Source: Dryas octopetala (lineage: Eukaryota > Streptophyta > Magnoliopsida > Rosales > Rosaceae). From it: DNA of 64,000 nt. The notes beneath the pieces are model-generated. The model did no database searches. It was given only the letters and a program-made list of their open reading frames with translations, and had not been told where the DNA came from. Every line of letters starts with the position of its first letter. Positions within the stretch are counted from its first letter, which is position 1. The stretch is taken from positions 16,058,001-16,122,000 of the forward strand of contig OY992838.1 in the NCBI GenBank assembly GCA_963921425.1, in the 5' to 3' direction. The position numbers and the translations under genes were made by a program. Below, piece after piece: positions 1-12,519 of the stretch.

Positions 1-109
1 AATAGTACTACTGTAATTCCCCCTCCCCCAACCCAAAGAGATCATTTACTCTATTAAGGTAATAAGTTCCAGTGATCAAATTATTAAGGTTACCTTCTTC
101 CATTGTCAG

Positions 110-1801
110 CGAATGATTCCAGTGGGCAAAATGATTGGAAAGGCGCTTGGTGGCACAGTAGCTTCAATGTTGTCTCTGGTAATTATCAATCTTTTTTATA
201 TGGTTTGGTATTCAAATATTACTTTCCAACCTAGATAAATAGTTGGATACTTGGTTTGGACTATGGTTGACCTGTTATTTGGCTCAAAAGGATGTTTGGA
301 ACAATATATGTTGGGTTCCACCATTGGAAAGGTTTGTGTATATTAGATGACCATGAATTATCTGCTCAACCCTCCTTCCCCCAAACACGTTTTCTTTCCA
401 TCAATGTTAAGTTTTTTTATCGTTGCCTATGACAGGTCTTGTGGAAGAAGACAGTCCTTATGCTGCTGATGGTCAAAAGGGCACATTTAATTTTGAATTC
501 TCTAGGCCTTTGAGAACTATGGATCGTCTCCAACAGGTTCACCTGCTGCATTCAAATGTCTTGCTATTTGGAATTGAGTTATTTATTTATTTATTCATTT
601 TCAATAAAACCCAAATATTGTGGTTTTTCCCTCTAATTTTTGGTACATGTTGTGTAAGTTGTTTGGAGAGTTGATTGCTCTTGTGCTTGTTGAATGAAGA
701 GGATTATGGACCAACACATAGCCTTGTTGCTAATTGAAAGTTCTTGTATATCCCTTAGACAAGATTGCTCCAATCCCTTATCCAACACATGTCCATCTTT
801 TAAAATATTTATATGATGTCAACCAAACTTGCTCTATGAGAAGTCTTTTTGGATTGATTACTGGTCTGTGGTATACTTTTGATCATCCTTTAAAACATTA
901 GCATTGACATTTGGTTGCGGAGTGGATTCTTCTTGTGGTTTCTTGTTGAACTAAGAGGCTTATGGACCAACACTACCTAGCCGTGTTGCTAATTGAAAAT
1001 TCTATATCTTCCTTAGACAAGATTCCTCGGAAGTGTTTGTCCAATATTTATCTAGGACCTTTGATTTCTTACTTATACAAACTTCTTGGCAATCTAACGC
1101 ATGTCTACCTTTTAGAATATTTATATGATCGATGTCAACCAAACTTACTGCACGAAAAGTCTTTTCGGATTGATTATTGGTTTGTGCTATACTGTTGATC
1201 CTCCTTTAAAACATTAGCATTGAAATTTATTTTACCCATCTTATGTATCTTGAAATAGACCTGACAGTTGCTATAATGTTTCTATTATATTATATAGTTC
1301 CAAGTATTGACATTGTAACAATTCTCGATTATATGTAGATTCCAAGTAAAATATTGGCATTGTAATAAGTCTCTGCTATATATATATTTATATATATTCA
1401 AGTAAAATATCCACATTGTAACAATTTTTTTTTTTTTTTTTTCATTCATGACATTATAACAAGTCTAATATGACTACATTACTTGGTTCATGCAGGATGC
1501 TCAATTCACAATTGGTGGATCAAGTAAGATGTCGGTAGCATTCTGGTATCCCGTTGATGGAAAATCATGGCATGGCTCTGGGCAGTATTCTGTTAGTTGT
1601 GACTGGGTTCCTTTAGATATCTCTTTGGGAAGTTCTATGCTAACCACAGCGAGACCGAGTGGCTCAGTTAATGCTGCTAGTGTTTTTGCCCTTCTGTTAT
1701 CAGTGATCTCGTTATGTGCTTCTGTTTTCATTGGGTATTGGGTCGTCCAAGCCAAAACTGGCTCCTACACAGGCATAGAAATGGCTCCTACACAGGCATA
1801 G
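110..1801 (+). CDS. Ethylbenzene dehydrogenase-like haem-binding membrane protein, 3' end (partial)
   Basis: Three exons are seen: 110-178, 436-536 and 1496-1801, with AG acceptors, GT donors and consistent phases (phase 1 after the first, phase 0 after the second). The 5' part lies outside the window. The peptide runs from NDSSGQNDWKGAWWHSSF through GLVEEDSPYAADGQKG to FWYPVDGKSWHGSGQYSVSC. This resembles the C-terminal part of the plant EB_dh (cytochrome c-552/DMSO-reductase-like haem-binding) family. A single hydrophobic segment near the end (about AASVFALLLSVISLCASVFI) suggests a C-terminal membrane anchor. Family members are presumed haem-binding secretory or membrane proteins; the substrate is unknown. 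The last exon ends in a 23-bp tandem duplication (1759-1781 and 1782-1804) that shifts the reading of the tail and sets the present stop. Family call from memory of the motif pattern; exon structure seen directly. Confidence 0.72.
686..1229. repeat. Imperfect tandem duplication inside the last intron
   Basis: The segment starting at 686 (cttgttgaatgaagaggatt) recurs at 942 (cttgttgaactaagaggctt). The two copies, about 686-915 and 942-1229, are diverged and carry small indels. Both lie in the intron between exons 436-536 and 1496-1801, so they do not change the protein. It is an old local duplication with no sign of coding. Confidence 0.75.
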
Positions 1802-1814
1802 AAAATAATCTTTA

Positions 1815-2339
1815 GGCTAAAGTATATTTTTGGTTCCTGTATTTTAACGAAATTTCCACTTTGGTCCTTATTTTTCAATTTTGGTAATTTCAGTCCCGTA
1901 CTTTTATTATATTTGTAATTAGGTTTAAATTGTTAACTCAATTTGTTTTTTAGACGAAAATATGACGTGACAATTCATATGAATAGATATTTTAGACATT
2001 TCATGATTAATACGGTATAATTAAATAAACAATTTAAAAAGTTAAATAAAATATAATTATGAAAACAACAAAAAGCAAAAACTTAAATAATTAAGAAAAA
2101 AATACATGTGTCCAAATGTAATTAGGCAACGTCACTTAGTTAAATGAGTTCCACTTATAAGTTATTTAAAATGTTCAAAATATTTTTGTTACGTCATATT
2201 TTCGCCAATAATTTAAACCTAATTAATTATTTGGATTCAATTGTAAACATAATGAAAGTATGAGACTTTTTAAAATTGAAAGAACTGTACCAAAATAGAA
2301 ATTTTGTTAAAGTATAGGTGCCAAAAATGCACTTTGGCC
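1815..2339. mobile_element. Mutator-like MITE (525 bp) just after the stop codon
   Basis: The element starts GGCTAAAGTATATTTTTGG and its right end, read in reverse complement, starts GGCCAAAGTGCATTTTTGG. Similarity between the arms extends about 100 bp. Flanking 9-mers TAATCTTTA (1806-1814) and AAATCTTTA (2340-2348) match at 8 of 9 positions, as expected of an aged Mutator-type target-site duplication. There is no coding capacity. It begins 13 bases after the TAG of the preceding gene, so it forms most of that gene's 3' flank and may supply its 3' UTR or poly(A) signals. Confidence 0.8.
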
Positions 2340-2348
2340 AAATCTTTA

Positions 2349-3069
2349 AGATAGCAGCTTGGGTGTGGAATGGTACTGTTAATGGGGATTGTACTTAATT
2401 TGTACCTAGATACATCCATGTCATTCCATTTTTTATTGAATTAAATTGTAGATAACTTTAACTTTACTACGGCTTCAAGTTGTATACTTTTTGTTGATTG
2501 TGGTTGGGTGTTTTTATTTTCTATCAATTTTCTTTCTCTTTTGTTAATTGATAGAGGTTTTTTTTTTTTTTTTTTTGGGAAAATTGTCAACATGCTCTTT
2601 AGAATTTTTAACCAATTCGCTCTCTGGATTATTAAGAGTGTTGCTATATGCACACCATTTTCCTTCTCACTACACATCTCATACACTTTTTTACTTTTTA
2701 TAATTTCTCAATAAACACCCACAATATTATCAAATACCCTCACTTATACAGAAAGAAAAAATAAATAATAGTCAACCCCGCCCTTGCACACAACCACCGG
2801 TCTCGCCGTCGTCGGAGCATGTCCTCCTCCTTTCTTTCTCTCTGTTTCTATTTCTTATCTTTTTCTTTCTCCCTCTTTTTCTTTCTTCTCTTTCTCTTCC
2901 TCTTTCGCACCCCCTTGTCAAACGAGAACGCCGACCTCCAGATCGAAGGTCAGCGATGTCCCATCTGGTTGCCAGCCTCCCTTCCCGTCCGACAAGGGGG
3001 ATGCGAAAGAGAGAGAGAGAAGGAGAGAGAAGAAACAAAGAAAGAGAAAGAGAAACGAGAAGGAGAAAG

Positions 3070-3143
<74 letters not shown>

Positions 3144-3782
3144 GAGAAAGTGCGCCTACAGCGTGGGGTCCGACCACTGGCAAAGAGAGTGGTGGCGAGT
3201 GGCAGTAGGTGGAGAGCTGAAGGGGTTCCAAGTTTTTTGCTTCTTTTTTTTTTTTTTTTTTCATTTAGAATTTTTTTTGTCCTTTATGGTCTTTTGTTAT
3301 TGGGTTTTGATTGTCATTTCACATATTGGATAACGAGGGTGTGTAGCGAAAAGGAATTGGATGTGTAGCAGCACTTAATATTAATTAGAAATTTTGGGAC
3401 TCAATTTTGAAAGCGTGTCAATATGAGACCTTTTGTTTTGACCAAGGTAAAAAAAGACCTACCCATCCAATTTGGTGTTAAAAATGTATTAAATAACCAC
3501 CCCCAATCTTCTATTGCTACCTACCCTCTTATGGGTAGGTAGCACTAGAAAACCCCCTGCCCTAACTTGAGCCCCAAATTCCCAGCCCATCGTCAAATGG
3601 TCCCTTCTCCTCTTCCCCATCTAGATCGGTGCTGGTTGTTGTGCCCCACTCTCCTTCCCTTTCTCTCTCTCTTATCACAGGAAAGATAAGAAAAGCATAA
3701 TGGTGTCTTTAGATGGAGAAAAAAAAAATTGAAATTTAGACAAAGCTCATCATTTAAGAAATTTCATGTTCTAATTTCCTTG
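2349..3782. other. Non-coding region with pyrimidine/purine-rich stretches
   Basis: No supported gene. From about 2820 the + strand is C/T-rich and from about 3000 it is G/A-rich, ending in a long (AG)n run. Reading frames here are low-complexity (Ser/Phe or Arg/Glu) and come from the repeats. 3480-3700 is unique-looking sequence with no recognised product. Confidence 0.6.
3073..3140. repeat. (AG)34 microsatellite
   Basis: An uninterrupted AG dinucleotide run of about 68 bases, preceded by interrupted GA-rich sequence from about 3005. It should be highly polymorphic and is a likely assembly-length error site. Confidence 0.95.
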
Positions 3783-3877
3783 TTTTTTTTTTTTTTTTTT
3801 TTGTAGGGGAGGGGGAAAGGTTAGAACCCGGGTATGTAGAGGGGGAGCTATTGTCCTCGGCCAACTAGGCCAACCCC
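3783..3877 (-). mobile_element. tRNA-derived SINE, minus strand
   Basis: Read on the minus strand this is ggggttggcctagttggccg, then a B-box-like motif (gggttctaacc), then a C-rich stretch and a poly(A) tail (the poly(T) at 3783-3802). A second copy of the same family lies on the + strand at 37220-37326. Flanks resemble a target-site duplication: atttcatgttctaatttcct on the left and atttcacttctaatttc on the right. A non-LTR, Pol III-type short element; family name not assigned. Confidence 0.7.
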
Positions 3878-4141
3878 ATTTCACTTCTAATTTCTAATTT
3901 CCTTTTAACTTAGGATTTTGTAAATTCAATGTGGAAAAAAACTTAAGATTTGAGGGCTATAAATTCCAATTTTAAATTGCACTTAAATTGGTGTCATTTT
4001 CAAAATTCCAATTTTGACAGAAGATAAATAATTCATATCCACTCATCACATTGCCAATTAATCACAATACCACTAGGTCGCTACTACAACAACTACCACC
4101 ACCACCACCAGTCTCCGCCACCATTTCTCCCACCACATGTG

Positions 4142-5794
4142 TGTTGGATATATGCCTTAAAACCAATGGCAATTGGTTAACCAAAGTAGTTTGGTTAAAG
4201 TGACTCGAGAGATATTTCAATTAATGTGTATTACACATTAATAAGGTATAAGCATTATTCACTACACTAAAACTCTAGGATCATCGTATAAGTGAATGAA
4301 TGTGTCCATAGAAATCTTAGAGAAGAAAAATGACAAGCTTGGAGGCCATTGAGACTCGTGTTATTGGATACTTAGATTCCTAAATGTTCCTAGTCGATGA
4401 AGGTAACGTTAACTGGGCATTAACATTCTAATAAGTCAAGACTTCCACATACGCTTGCTTACTCTGGGTTGGTGAGTCTCATGCCACAATGTAGAGACAC
4501 TGGAGCAGGTATGTGGGTGCGAGCTTGAAGACACGTCCACTGAATTGACTAATGGAGAATCCTAGATGGAGCTTTACCGCATGTCAAATAGGAAGTTTGT
4601 GGTTATGATAGATACTAATTAGACCTCAGACTAGAGACATCACCGATGTCTTGTGTGTGTGCTTAGTATACTTTGACCGCACAAAATGAACCAACGGAAT
4701 CAAGCATGAGTTACATGTGTACGTTGGGTGCGTTGACACACATATGGAGGCATGTGAGTGTAAAACATGGAATATCTCACATTCCATAAAGAAGGAAATG
4801 TGCTAGGATAGAAAGACTCACAAAGTTTATGGCTAGAGCATCAGAATTACATATATGATTATATTAATGGATTTTGACACAAATTCCATACACAGGATGT
4901 AACCGGCACATAGTTGAGAGAATGGACCATATTGTATTGTAATCATAATTGAATAGGTTCGAGGCTAAATTCTATTTGGTTTGGGGGCCATGAACTATGG
5001 ATAGGTGTCAACGTGATCTGTAGAGTCTAAAGAGCAATTAATTAGAAAGTGTTTCTAGATTAATTATGATCCTACTACCAAATCGAATAAGAACCTAAAG
5101 AGTCACATACATACAAGTATGTGGGAGACCAAAAGGAAAGGATGATACCGATGATAAATATGTCCAATTATTGATTGCAACTATCGTGATACTTGTTATT
5201 GCGTAAGACTGGGAATACACTTCCCAGTGGGTCACCCATCCCAATGTGAGTCACCCATCCCAATATTGCTCTAGTGTGAGCTCACTTAACTATGATATAC
5301 TAATGGGGACCATTGAGCTCTAGTGATCGACATAGTTACTAATTAATGAGGACAATCAATAAGCCCATAAGTCAAGTGATTGATTTGGGATGGTCACTTG
5401 ACATAATCTTTCCTTGGGAATACACTTCCCAGTGGGTCACTCATCCCAATGTGAGTCACTCATCCCAGTATTGCTCTAGTGTGAGCTCACTTAACTGTGA
5501 TATACTGATGGAGACCATTGAGCTCTAGTGATCGACTTAGTTACTAATTGATGAGGACAATCAATAAGCCCATAAGTCAAGTGATTGATTTGGGATGGTC
5601 ACTTGACATAATCTTTCCTTAAGTAGGATTAATTAACTAATTAATTTACTTAGAGAGTAAGATTGGAAAGTCAAAGCTTGAGCTTGTTGACCCAAGGCTA
5701 AGTGATTAATTATTAGGAGAATAATTAATGTTATTTTATTAATTAAGATAAATGTTAATAAACCACTCATTCACTTTGAGCTTATTTTTCCTTT
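4142..5794. mobile_element. LTR-like segment (TGTTGGATATATGCC type), probably partial
   Basis: The segment begins TGTTGGATATATGCCTTAAA, the start of a common type of plant retrotransposon LTR. It runs as non-coding sequence with no usable reading frame until recognisable long-LTR host sequence begins near 5795. I could not find a CA end with a matching 5-bp target-site duplication, so the 3' boundary is a guess and the copy may be truncated or solo. It contains the 205-bp tandem duplication. Confidence 0.45.
5211..5620. repeat. Two direct 205-bp tandem copies
   Basis: gggaatacacttcccagtgg starts at 5211 and again at 5416. The second copy ends at 5620 with the same ...cataatctttcctt end as the first. 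The copies are head to tail with no spacer and differ at only a few bases, so the duplication is recent compared with the surrounding decay. A shorter internal repeat (gtgagtcacccatcccaat) is present in each. Confidence 0.9.
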
Positions 5795-6275
5795 GAAAGC
5801 CCCCAGTTTTAAAACCATTCCACAATCCACCTTCGAAATCATCTCAAATTTGTGAATCTTCCTGATGCATAAGAAAACTCATAAAAATGCAATATGGATA
5901 GATCTCAAAAGGATGAAATGCAACATGAACAAATAAATTCTCATATACCTCTTGTAAATAAATCATTCAGTTGGAAATATAAGCTCTGAAAAATATCATG
6001 CTCAATGATAGATCTCATGCTGAAAACCAACCTTTGAAGTACTAATTAATAAAAATATGAACTACACTTAACATCGTCAAACTGTATAAATATTTTAAAC
6101 TGAAGTCTTTCATTTAAAAAAAATACTCAATAAACTGAAAAGCAATAAAGCTGCTCAAAAATAAATACTGATTAAACTGAAAAGCAATAAAGCTATTGAA
6201 AAATATCAAATCTGAACTGAATATTTATATCAACTGAAATTATCAATGTAAACTAATATCTCAAACATTGATACC

Positions 6276-9200
6276 CACTACTACAATGAAGTTAATAGAC
6301 AACGGTAAAAAACCGTTGTCTATTTGCCCAAAATTTCGTCGTCTAGGCGAGTGACATCTATAGCATAATTAGACAACGGTAAAAACCTGTTGTCTGAATG
6401 GATTAATACAACAGTTATAATTTAAAACTGTTGTCTAGTATCCACCAAAATGCATGATTTTCATCTTAAACGGTTGTGTTGAAACACAATACACAACGTT
6501 TACAAATATAAAACTATTGTATTAGTAATGATTTGACAATACTTATTTACTATAAATGTTGTCCAAAGTATTGTTAAACATCAGTTTTAAGAAACACCGT
6601 TGCATAATTAAGTATTAAACTAGCATGAATGTTGGTACATAAGAAACTCAACAGTTTTAACTAAAACATGTTATTTTAATTACTTGTACATATCATTTGA
6701 TACTCTAAAACCGTTGGGTAATCATAATCTCCACAACTTCTTTTAACTATATGTGATGTTAAGATATGCGTATGACAAGTTATTTTTTTTCAAAAATGTT
6801 GTATAGATAGATGATACACATCAATTTTTTGGTAAACCCTAAACCCTAAACGTTTTAACTGTTGTTAGTAGGTGTGTTATACAATGGTTATTTAACTAAA
6901 ACCGTTGTCTAGGATTAATTAACACAATTTTTTTAAATTGAAAACTGTTGTTTGTTTGATTCACATTTTTATATCCCTGCTTGCATCCAATTGAATCCCC
7001 ATTAATTCCCTGCTTGCATATTCAATTGGAATTAAATCCCACTAAATCCCTGCTTGTTGCATTCAAAGTAATCCACAAATATTGATAACTCAAAAAGATC
7101 CATGAATTCATTAAATTGGAATTGAAGTTTACAAAGTCGATCATGATAACAAACCCATTCACACATCCCTTGCCAATCAATGTATAGCCCAAAAAATTAT
7201 AAGTAACTTGATAACTACAAAAAATACTTGTTGATTACAAAAACTATAAAGCTAGGGATGGCATGGTCTAACCTAAGTAATCGTGCAAAGTCAGCCATAT
7301 ACATACCAAAATATCTGACTTTGCAAGATTAGCTAGTCAATGAACTGCTCCCATCATAATATTGCATGTCTACACAGCCTAGCTAGTTAGCTATACAAAA
7401 TATTTACCAAAAAATGCTTGTTAAACCCAGCCGGCGGACTTAGGGAAGTGAGGAGTACGTATTGGATCTACATATAGCGCACCAGAAAGCCCGCCCATTC
7501 AGCGCGTACTTCATCAATCTGGTCCTGTGAGTAGGTGTTGTCCTTTCTCCTTTCCCACTGAAATTAACCATGGAGTAACAAAGGGATTAACATAAGGGAA
7601 TACACCAATAAGAAATTCAACATTTTTGTTTAATTAACCTTTTTTTTTTTTAGTAATTGAATGAATCAATCAAAAAAAAAGGAGCAGAGAAAACCCTTGA
7701 ACCAAAGAACAAACATACAAAGCAAGAACAAACCATCAAAATAATGATCTAAGTGACTTAAAAAACAATTAACCTGTCATAACCATCAAGTTAATCATCA
7801 ACCATCAAATTAATGATCTAATTGACTTAAAAAACAATTAACCTGTCATAACCATCAAGTTAATCCATCATCATCATAATTAACAAGGGTTTTTACACAA
7901 TTGATCCAAAGCACATTTTAAACAAAATGAAACATGTCCTCAAAGGGGAGGTCCGGTCCTCAATCTTCAAAACCATTTCTTGTCCTACATCAAATTATTA
8001 GCTACTAAGACTAGATATTTCCCAAAAATAAATGCAATAAAATTAGCTACTGTCACAACAGAACCTTGTCCTAACACATGGCAGGAACTTAGACTTCCAA
8101 ATACAAAGAACAAGAAAAAGCTTCACAAAAAGTAGGATGTTAAGAGAACAATGTTAAGATACATTCCCAAGTTTAAGAAATTGCAATAGAAAGATACGAA
8201 ATAGTAGGAAGCTAATCTGCAGTGAGTCATATGGCATGCATGTATCAATTCTGTTTAAGAAGACCCATTTAGAGGATTGAAAAGCAATATGTAATTACCA
8301 TATCTAATTTGGCATATAATACTCTTTTACATGCACAATCATACTTACAAATGCATGCTTGTTTAAGCAATAATTAATAAATCTCAACATGCTTACAAGA
8401 GTCATCAATGGTGGCAAGCAGAACTTAGTCCCTCTCCTGCTCCCACTTTCCTTTTACGATTTCAAGAATGACTTTTTGTAGTGATGCTCACTTCACTGCA
8501 ACCTGAAATCATACAAAAAGAAAAGTTACAAGTTGAAATTTTCAAGGGACACTTGGGAAAAACCTTGTTACATATATTATACTGATAAAAAACAAACACA
8601 GCCAACCGTCTATATGTTCATTTAAAACTTATTTTAGGAAACAATACTGTAATTACAAGAGCCTTGTAGCTAAAAATCAGACAGGGCAACCAATATAAAC
8701 CGTTTAATACTATCTTTTCCCTTCTTAATTTCTTCTTCCTTTGCTTTGACTTTTTCTTGTCATTCCTCTTCCTTTCCCTTTTCAAGAGTGCTTGAAGAGA
8801 GATGGGCTGGCAATAAGATAATTTATTAAGATTATAAGAAAATGAGATTTCACTAGAACCTCATTTTAAGATATCACTTACTGCATCAAGTATGTGGCCA
8901 TACAAAGGTAAGATGCACATTCCAATGCTCTCTTTGAATATGATGTTGCAATCTGCAGAAAATGTACTCTCATCAGTAAGTAATTAAAATAACCAAAAAA
9001 ATAGGTGCTAACAACTCATTAAATCACAGTACTTCTAAATGGCTATTTAGCAAGGAAACATCATCGTTTAGTATTTGGCTTTGACCAAAATTTAGACTTC
9101 TAAGTTGTACTCTATTATTTGAAATTTACTATAAAAAAAATTCAATAGGATTCATTTTCCTTTCATAATATGAAGTATGAAAATACTTGGGAACCTGATT

Positions 9201-12146
9201 TAGAACTTTGATGATAGAAGTAGGCTTCCTTGACCTTATGTTTTAATAAACCTGCAAAGAATTAAAAAGAAAAAAAGAAAGCAAAGTAGGTTGATTGAAA
9301 CTAAAAGATCAAGCTAAAAAAGTTCTAACTAAAAATGCTGAGACAAAATAAAAAATTCTATGTTCTAGTTTTGCAGAAGTCATTTAACCATATCTGCAAG
9401 ATCTATCAATTTACCTACCGATAAACAAGTTAATTTTGAGTGGTTCTCTTGCATATCGAGTTATAAAATTATACATCTCCAGTCCAATTTATTGCAAATC
9501 ATCATAAGTGAAAATATTCATTTGTCGTCCCAACCATCCATCAATACAAACCATTCAGCTAATGTAAGATACAAAAAATTCACTCATGCAAGTACATATT
9601 GGCTATGAAGTTAACCCAAAGACCATTAAAAAAATAAAACCATAGTTAGCTAAAAATTGTTTCATGCACAACTTTTATTCACAAGTATACATTGATAGAT
9701 GTCCAATTTCCTGTAAAGTTAAAAGAGCACACATGGCCCATCAATTTTATCATTCTTAACCTCCACTAAAGAAATTTCACACCCAGTCCTCTCAGCCTAT
9801 ATCTCCAGCTAGTCATAGGCAGTTGCTCAAAATGTATCCCCTGCTGCCATCAGTACCTGGCACAATTCCGAATCACAAGGCAATTCAAATAACAAAAGCC
9901 ACTAAGGAATACATGCACATGCTTTTCTTGGATGTATATATACATATATATATATATATGGAGGTCTGACCTTTCACTTTAAATTCCAAAGGAGATATGG
10001 CTTGCTTCGGCACCTTTCCTGCAGGAAAATAACACAAGCTAGTCTTGTGATTTGCTAAAAGAAAAAAATAAAAAAGGGATTGCAGCCATCAAGATAAAAC
10101 AGGAGTGACTCATTTTCTTTGTGTCTTAAGTCTTGATTTTGGAGTGGCTTGCTGCAAGATAAAAGAGCAGGTTTTCAACAAAGTCATATGAAAAAAAAAA
10201 AAAATAGCAAAACAAAAAGGAGGCAGTCGGCACCTGGAGAAATAAATCAAGAACATGGTCTCTTCTCTTCCCTCCCTGCCAAAAAAAAAAAAAGCATGTA
10301 TTAGAGAATGGAAAAAAAGACACCAAGAAAAAAAAATGGATGGAGAAATTATGTCCATTATAAAGAAAAGGAACCTCACTCTTTGAAGTCTCACATGGAG
10401 GACTATGGGGGTATTGAATTCCTTTTCAGTTAGTTGACACCTGCAAATTAATAAAAAGGGTCAGCTACTGTTGGTATAAGACAAAGGAAAAGTATGGAAA
10501 TCCAAAGTCAGCAAAAAGAGGACACGTGAAAGGGATTAAACTACCAAAGAAATAAACAAATTATTTCTCTTGCTCCAAGCCCCATGTAGCAATGTTTGCT
10601 GCAAGTTTTCTTAGGTGCTGCAAAGTCTACAAATACACATGGCAAACAAGTTCAAGTCAGCCCAAAAGTAGATACAAGATCAAGTTAAACCCAAAAGAAA
10701 ATAGTCTAGCTTGCACATGAGACAGCTAGTAAGTGGTTGCTTTCACCAAATATTTATTTTCTGAACAAAGAGATAAGAGAGATAAAAAAGATGCAAAAAT
10801 AGACATGCGTAAAGTGATCTTGCCTACGCCGATTGCTTTGTTATTTTTCTTTGCCTCCAGTCAAAAAGAATTGGCTTGCTTTCAAAATTAGAGGAGAGGG
10901 GTTCTTGCTGCTTCCAATTTGCAACCATGTTCTTCTTAACCTTTATTTAATCCATTATTTTATTATAATTTATTTATCACCATCTAGCTAGTCCTCCATA
11001 TTCCAACCCCTGCTTTCAAATTTCAATCATGAAGTCTCCTTATCTCTTCATCTATCTCTCTTTCTCTCCCCCTCTTTTATCTCTCTATCTCTCTTTTTCT
11101 CTGCTATATTAGTGTCCAATTTCCCAACCTTTAAACCTCCCCACTCTGCTATATTAGTTGTAACATTAATTCTGCAAAATGCAGGCCATTCAAAATAAGG
11201 GCCAAGACAAAACAAACCCAAGTATACAAGTTAAATTTTTACTACAAATTACTAGATCCATCAGACTTGGAAATCAAAAACAATGATTTGGAGCTATGTA
11301 GAACTATTGAGGGTCCCTAATCTAAGTAAGTATGCCCAGTTACAACAATGCCTTACTTATGAACTCAATTCTCTGACTTGTTATTTTGTAAAGACTCCCC
11401 AGGAAAAAAAATTAATTAAAGCTCTTCTACTTCCTGTAACATAAGGCTTTTTTCTTCGATCTCCCTTTCTTAGAAGGTATAAAACAAAAAGATTTGCCAA
11501 AAGTGACCACAAAAATCAAAATCAAAAACCCAGAAAACTAAATCACAACTTTGCCCAAAAAAATTTTAAAAAATTAACAAGATAACCATCACACCAAAGA
11601 AAAAAAAACCCAGCAAACAAAAATACAAAACCCCCAAAATTAAAACATCTAAACCGAAATTTAAACAAAAAAGGAGAAGAAAACCCTAACTTTGAAGAAG
11701 AACCTAATCAGGAAATAGACAGAAAGATAAGTAAAACCCGATGAAACTTCAACAAGGTGAAAGAACAACTGTAGTAGAGGAAACAACACTGCTGCTCCAG
11801 CTTGATTCGCGCAAAAACACACAGACCCAGATGGAATTACCAACAAGCGAAGCTCAAAACTCACCGTCGGGGCCAAGACTAGAACGTTGAAACCTGCCAG
11901 AGGATTGACCTTCCACTCCGTGAGCTCTTTGTGTATCCGATTGCGAATCTTACCTTAATCTTGAAGTGGGTATCAAAATCCCTAATTTTTTTGAGGTTTT
12001 CTGGAAGTGGCAATGAAATCTGTTTAATTGTAATCATGGTGGCTAAAATGAAGAAGAGAAATGAGACAGAGACAGAGACAGAGACATAGAGAGTTTGGCT
12101 GGACTAGGGGGAGGGTGTGCGACAGGACAGAGAGAGTTTAATAGTG

Positions 12147-12181
<35 letters not shown>

Positions 12182-12519
12182 AGATCGAGAGGTTTGAGAA
12201 GGAGAGGGATTTCGACTAAGTGGAAGAGGTAATGTGAAAATATAAGGAATGGGACATTACACAACCGGCCTAAGCTACAGTAAATTTTTTTAATGAAATC
12301 ACTGTACACCGGTTTTTTATAAATCTAGCGCTTACACAATGCTTAAAAATTAAAAACGTTGTTTAGACAAAACATAAACAATCAACGGCCCAAAAATCAT
12401 GAGATTCCATGTATTAATACAACAGTTTTTTAAAAAACCGTTATGCTTTGAAACTAGACAACAGTTTTAACAAAACCGTTATCTATTAAGTGTTGTCTAT
12501 TTACATTATTGTAGTAGTG
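6276..12519. mobile_element. Non-autonomous CACTA (En/Spm-type) transposon, 6244 bp
   Basis: The left end is CACTACTACAATGAAG and the right end is ATTATTGTAGTAGTG, inverted copies of each other. The flanking 3-bp target-site duplication is ACC (6273-6275 and 12520-12522). Both ends hold many subterminal repeats of the acaacggt...accgttgtct type, the usual binding-site array of CACTA elements. No transposase (TNP2-like) frame is seen. About 7430-7570 and 8275-8525 are similar to parts of a second CACTA at 60850-64000; reverse-strand frames there (around IDEVRAEW and VKEASLQKVILEIVKG) hint at decayed exons of the element's own gene. (GA)n runs and long A-rich tracts fill 10100-12200. Confidence 0.9.
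12149..12180. repeat. (AG)n microsatellite inside the CACTA element
   Basis: An uninterrupted AG run of about 32 bases near the right end of the element. The frame across it on the minus strand is a low-complexity artefact. Confidence 0.9.

Noticed and set aside
2784..3368. Overlapping open frames on both strands across the GA/CT-rich block
   Set aside because: They are Arg/Glu or Ser/Leu repeats produced by (AG)n and (CT)n runs, with no family-like segment.
6834..6852. Telomere-like aaaccctaaaccctaaa
   Set aside because: Only about two and a half units inside a CACTA subterminal region; not an interstitial telomere array. A similar short ttagggt stretch near 59433 was also dismissed.
11661..12309. 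Minus-strand frames near the CACTA right end
   Set aside because: Low-complexity Leu/Ser/Phe peptides within subterminal sequence and a GA run.
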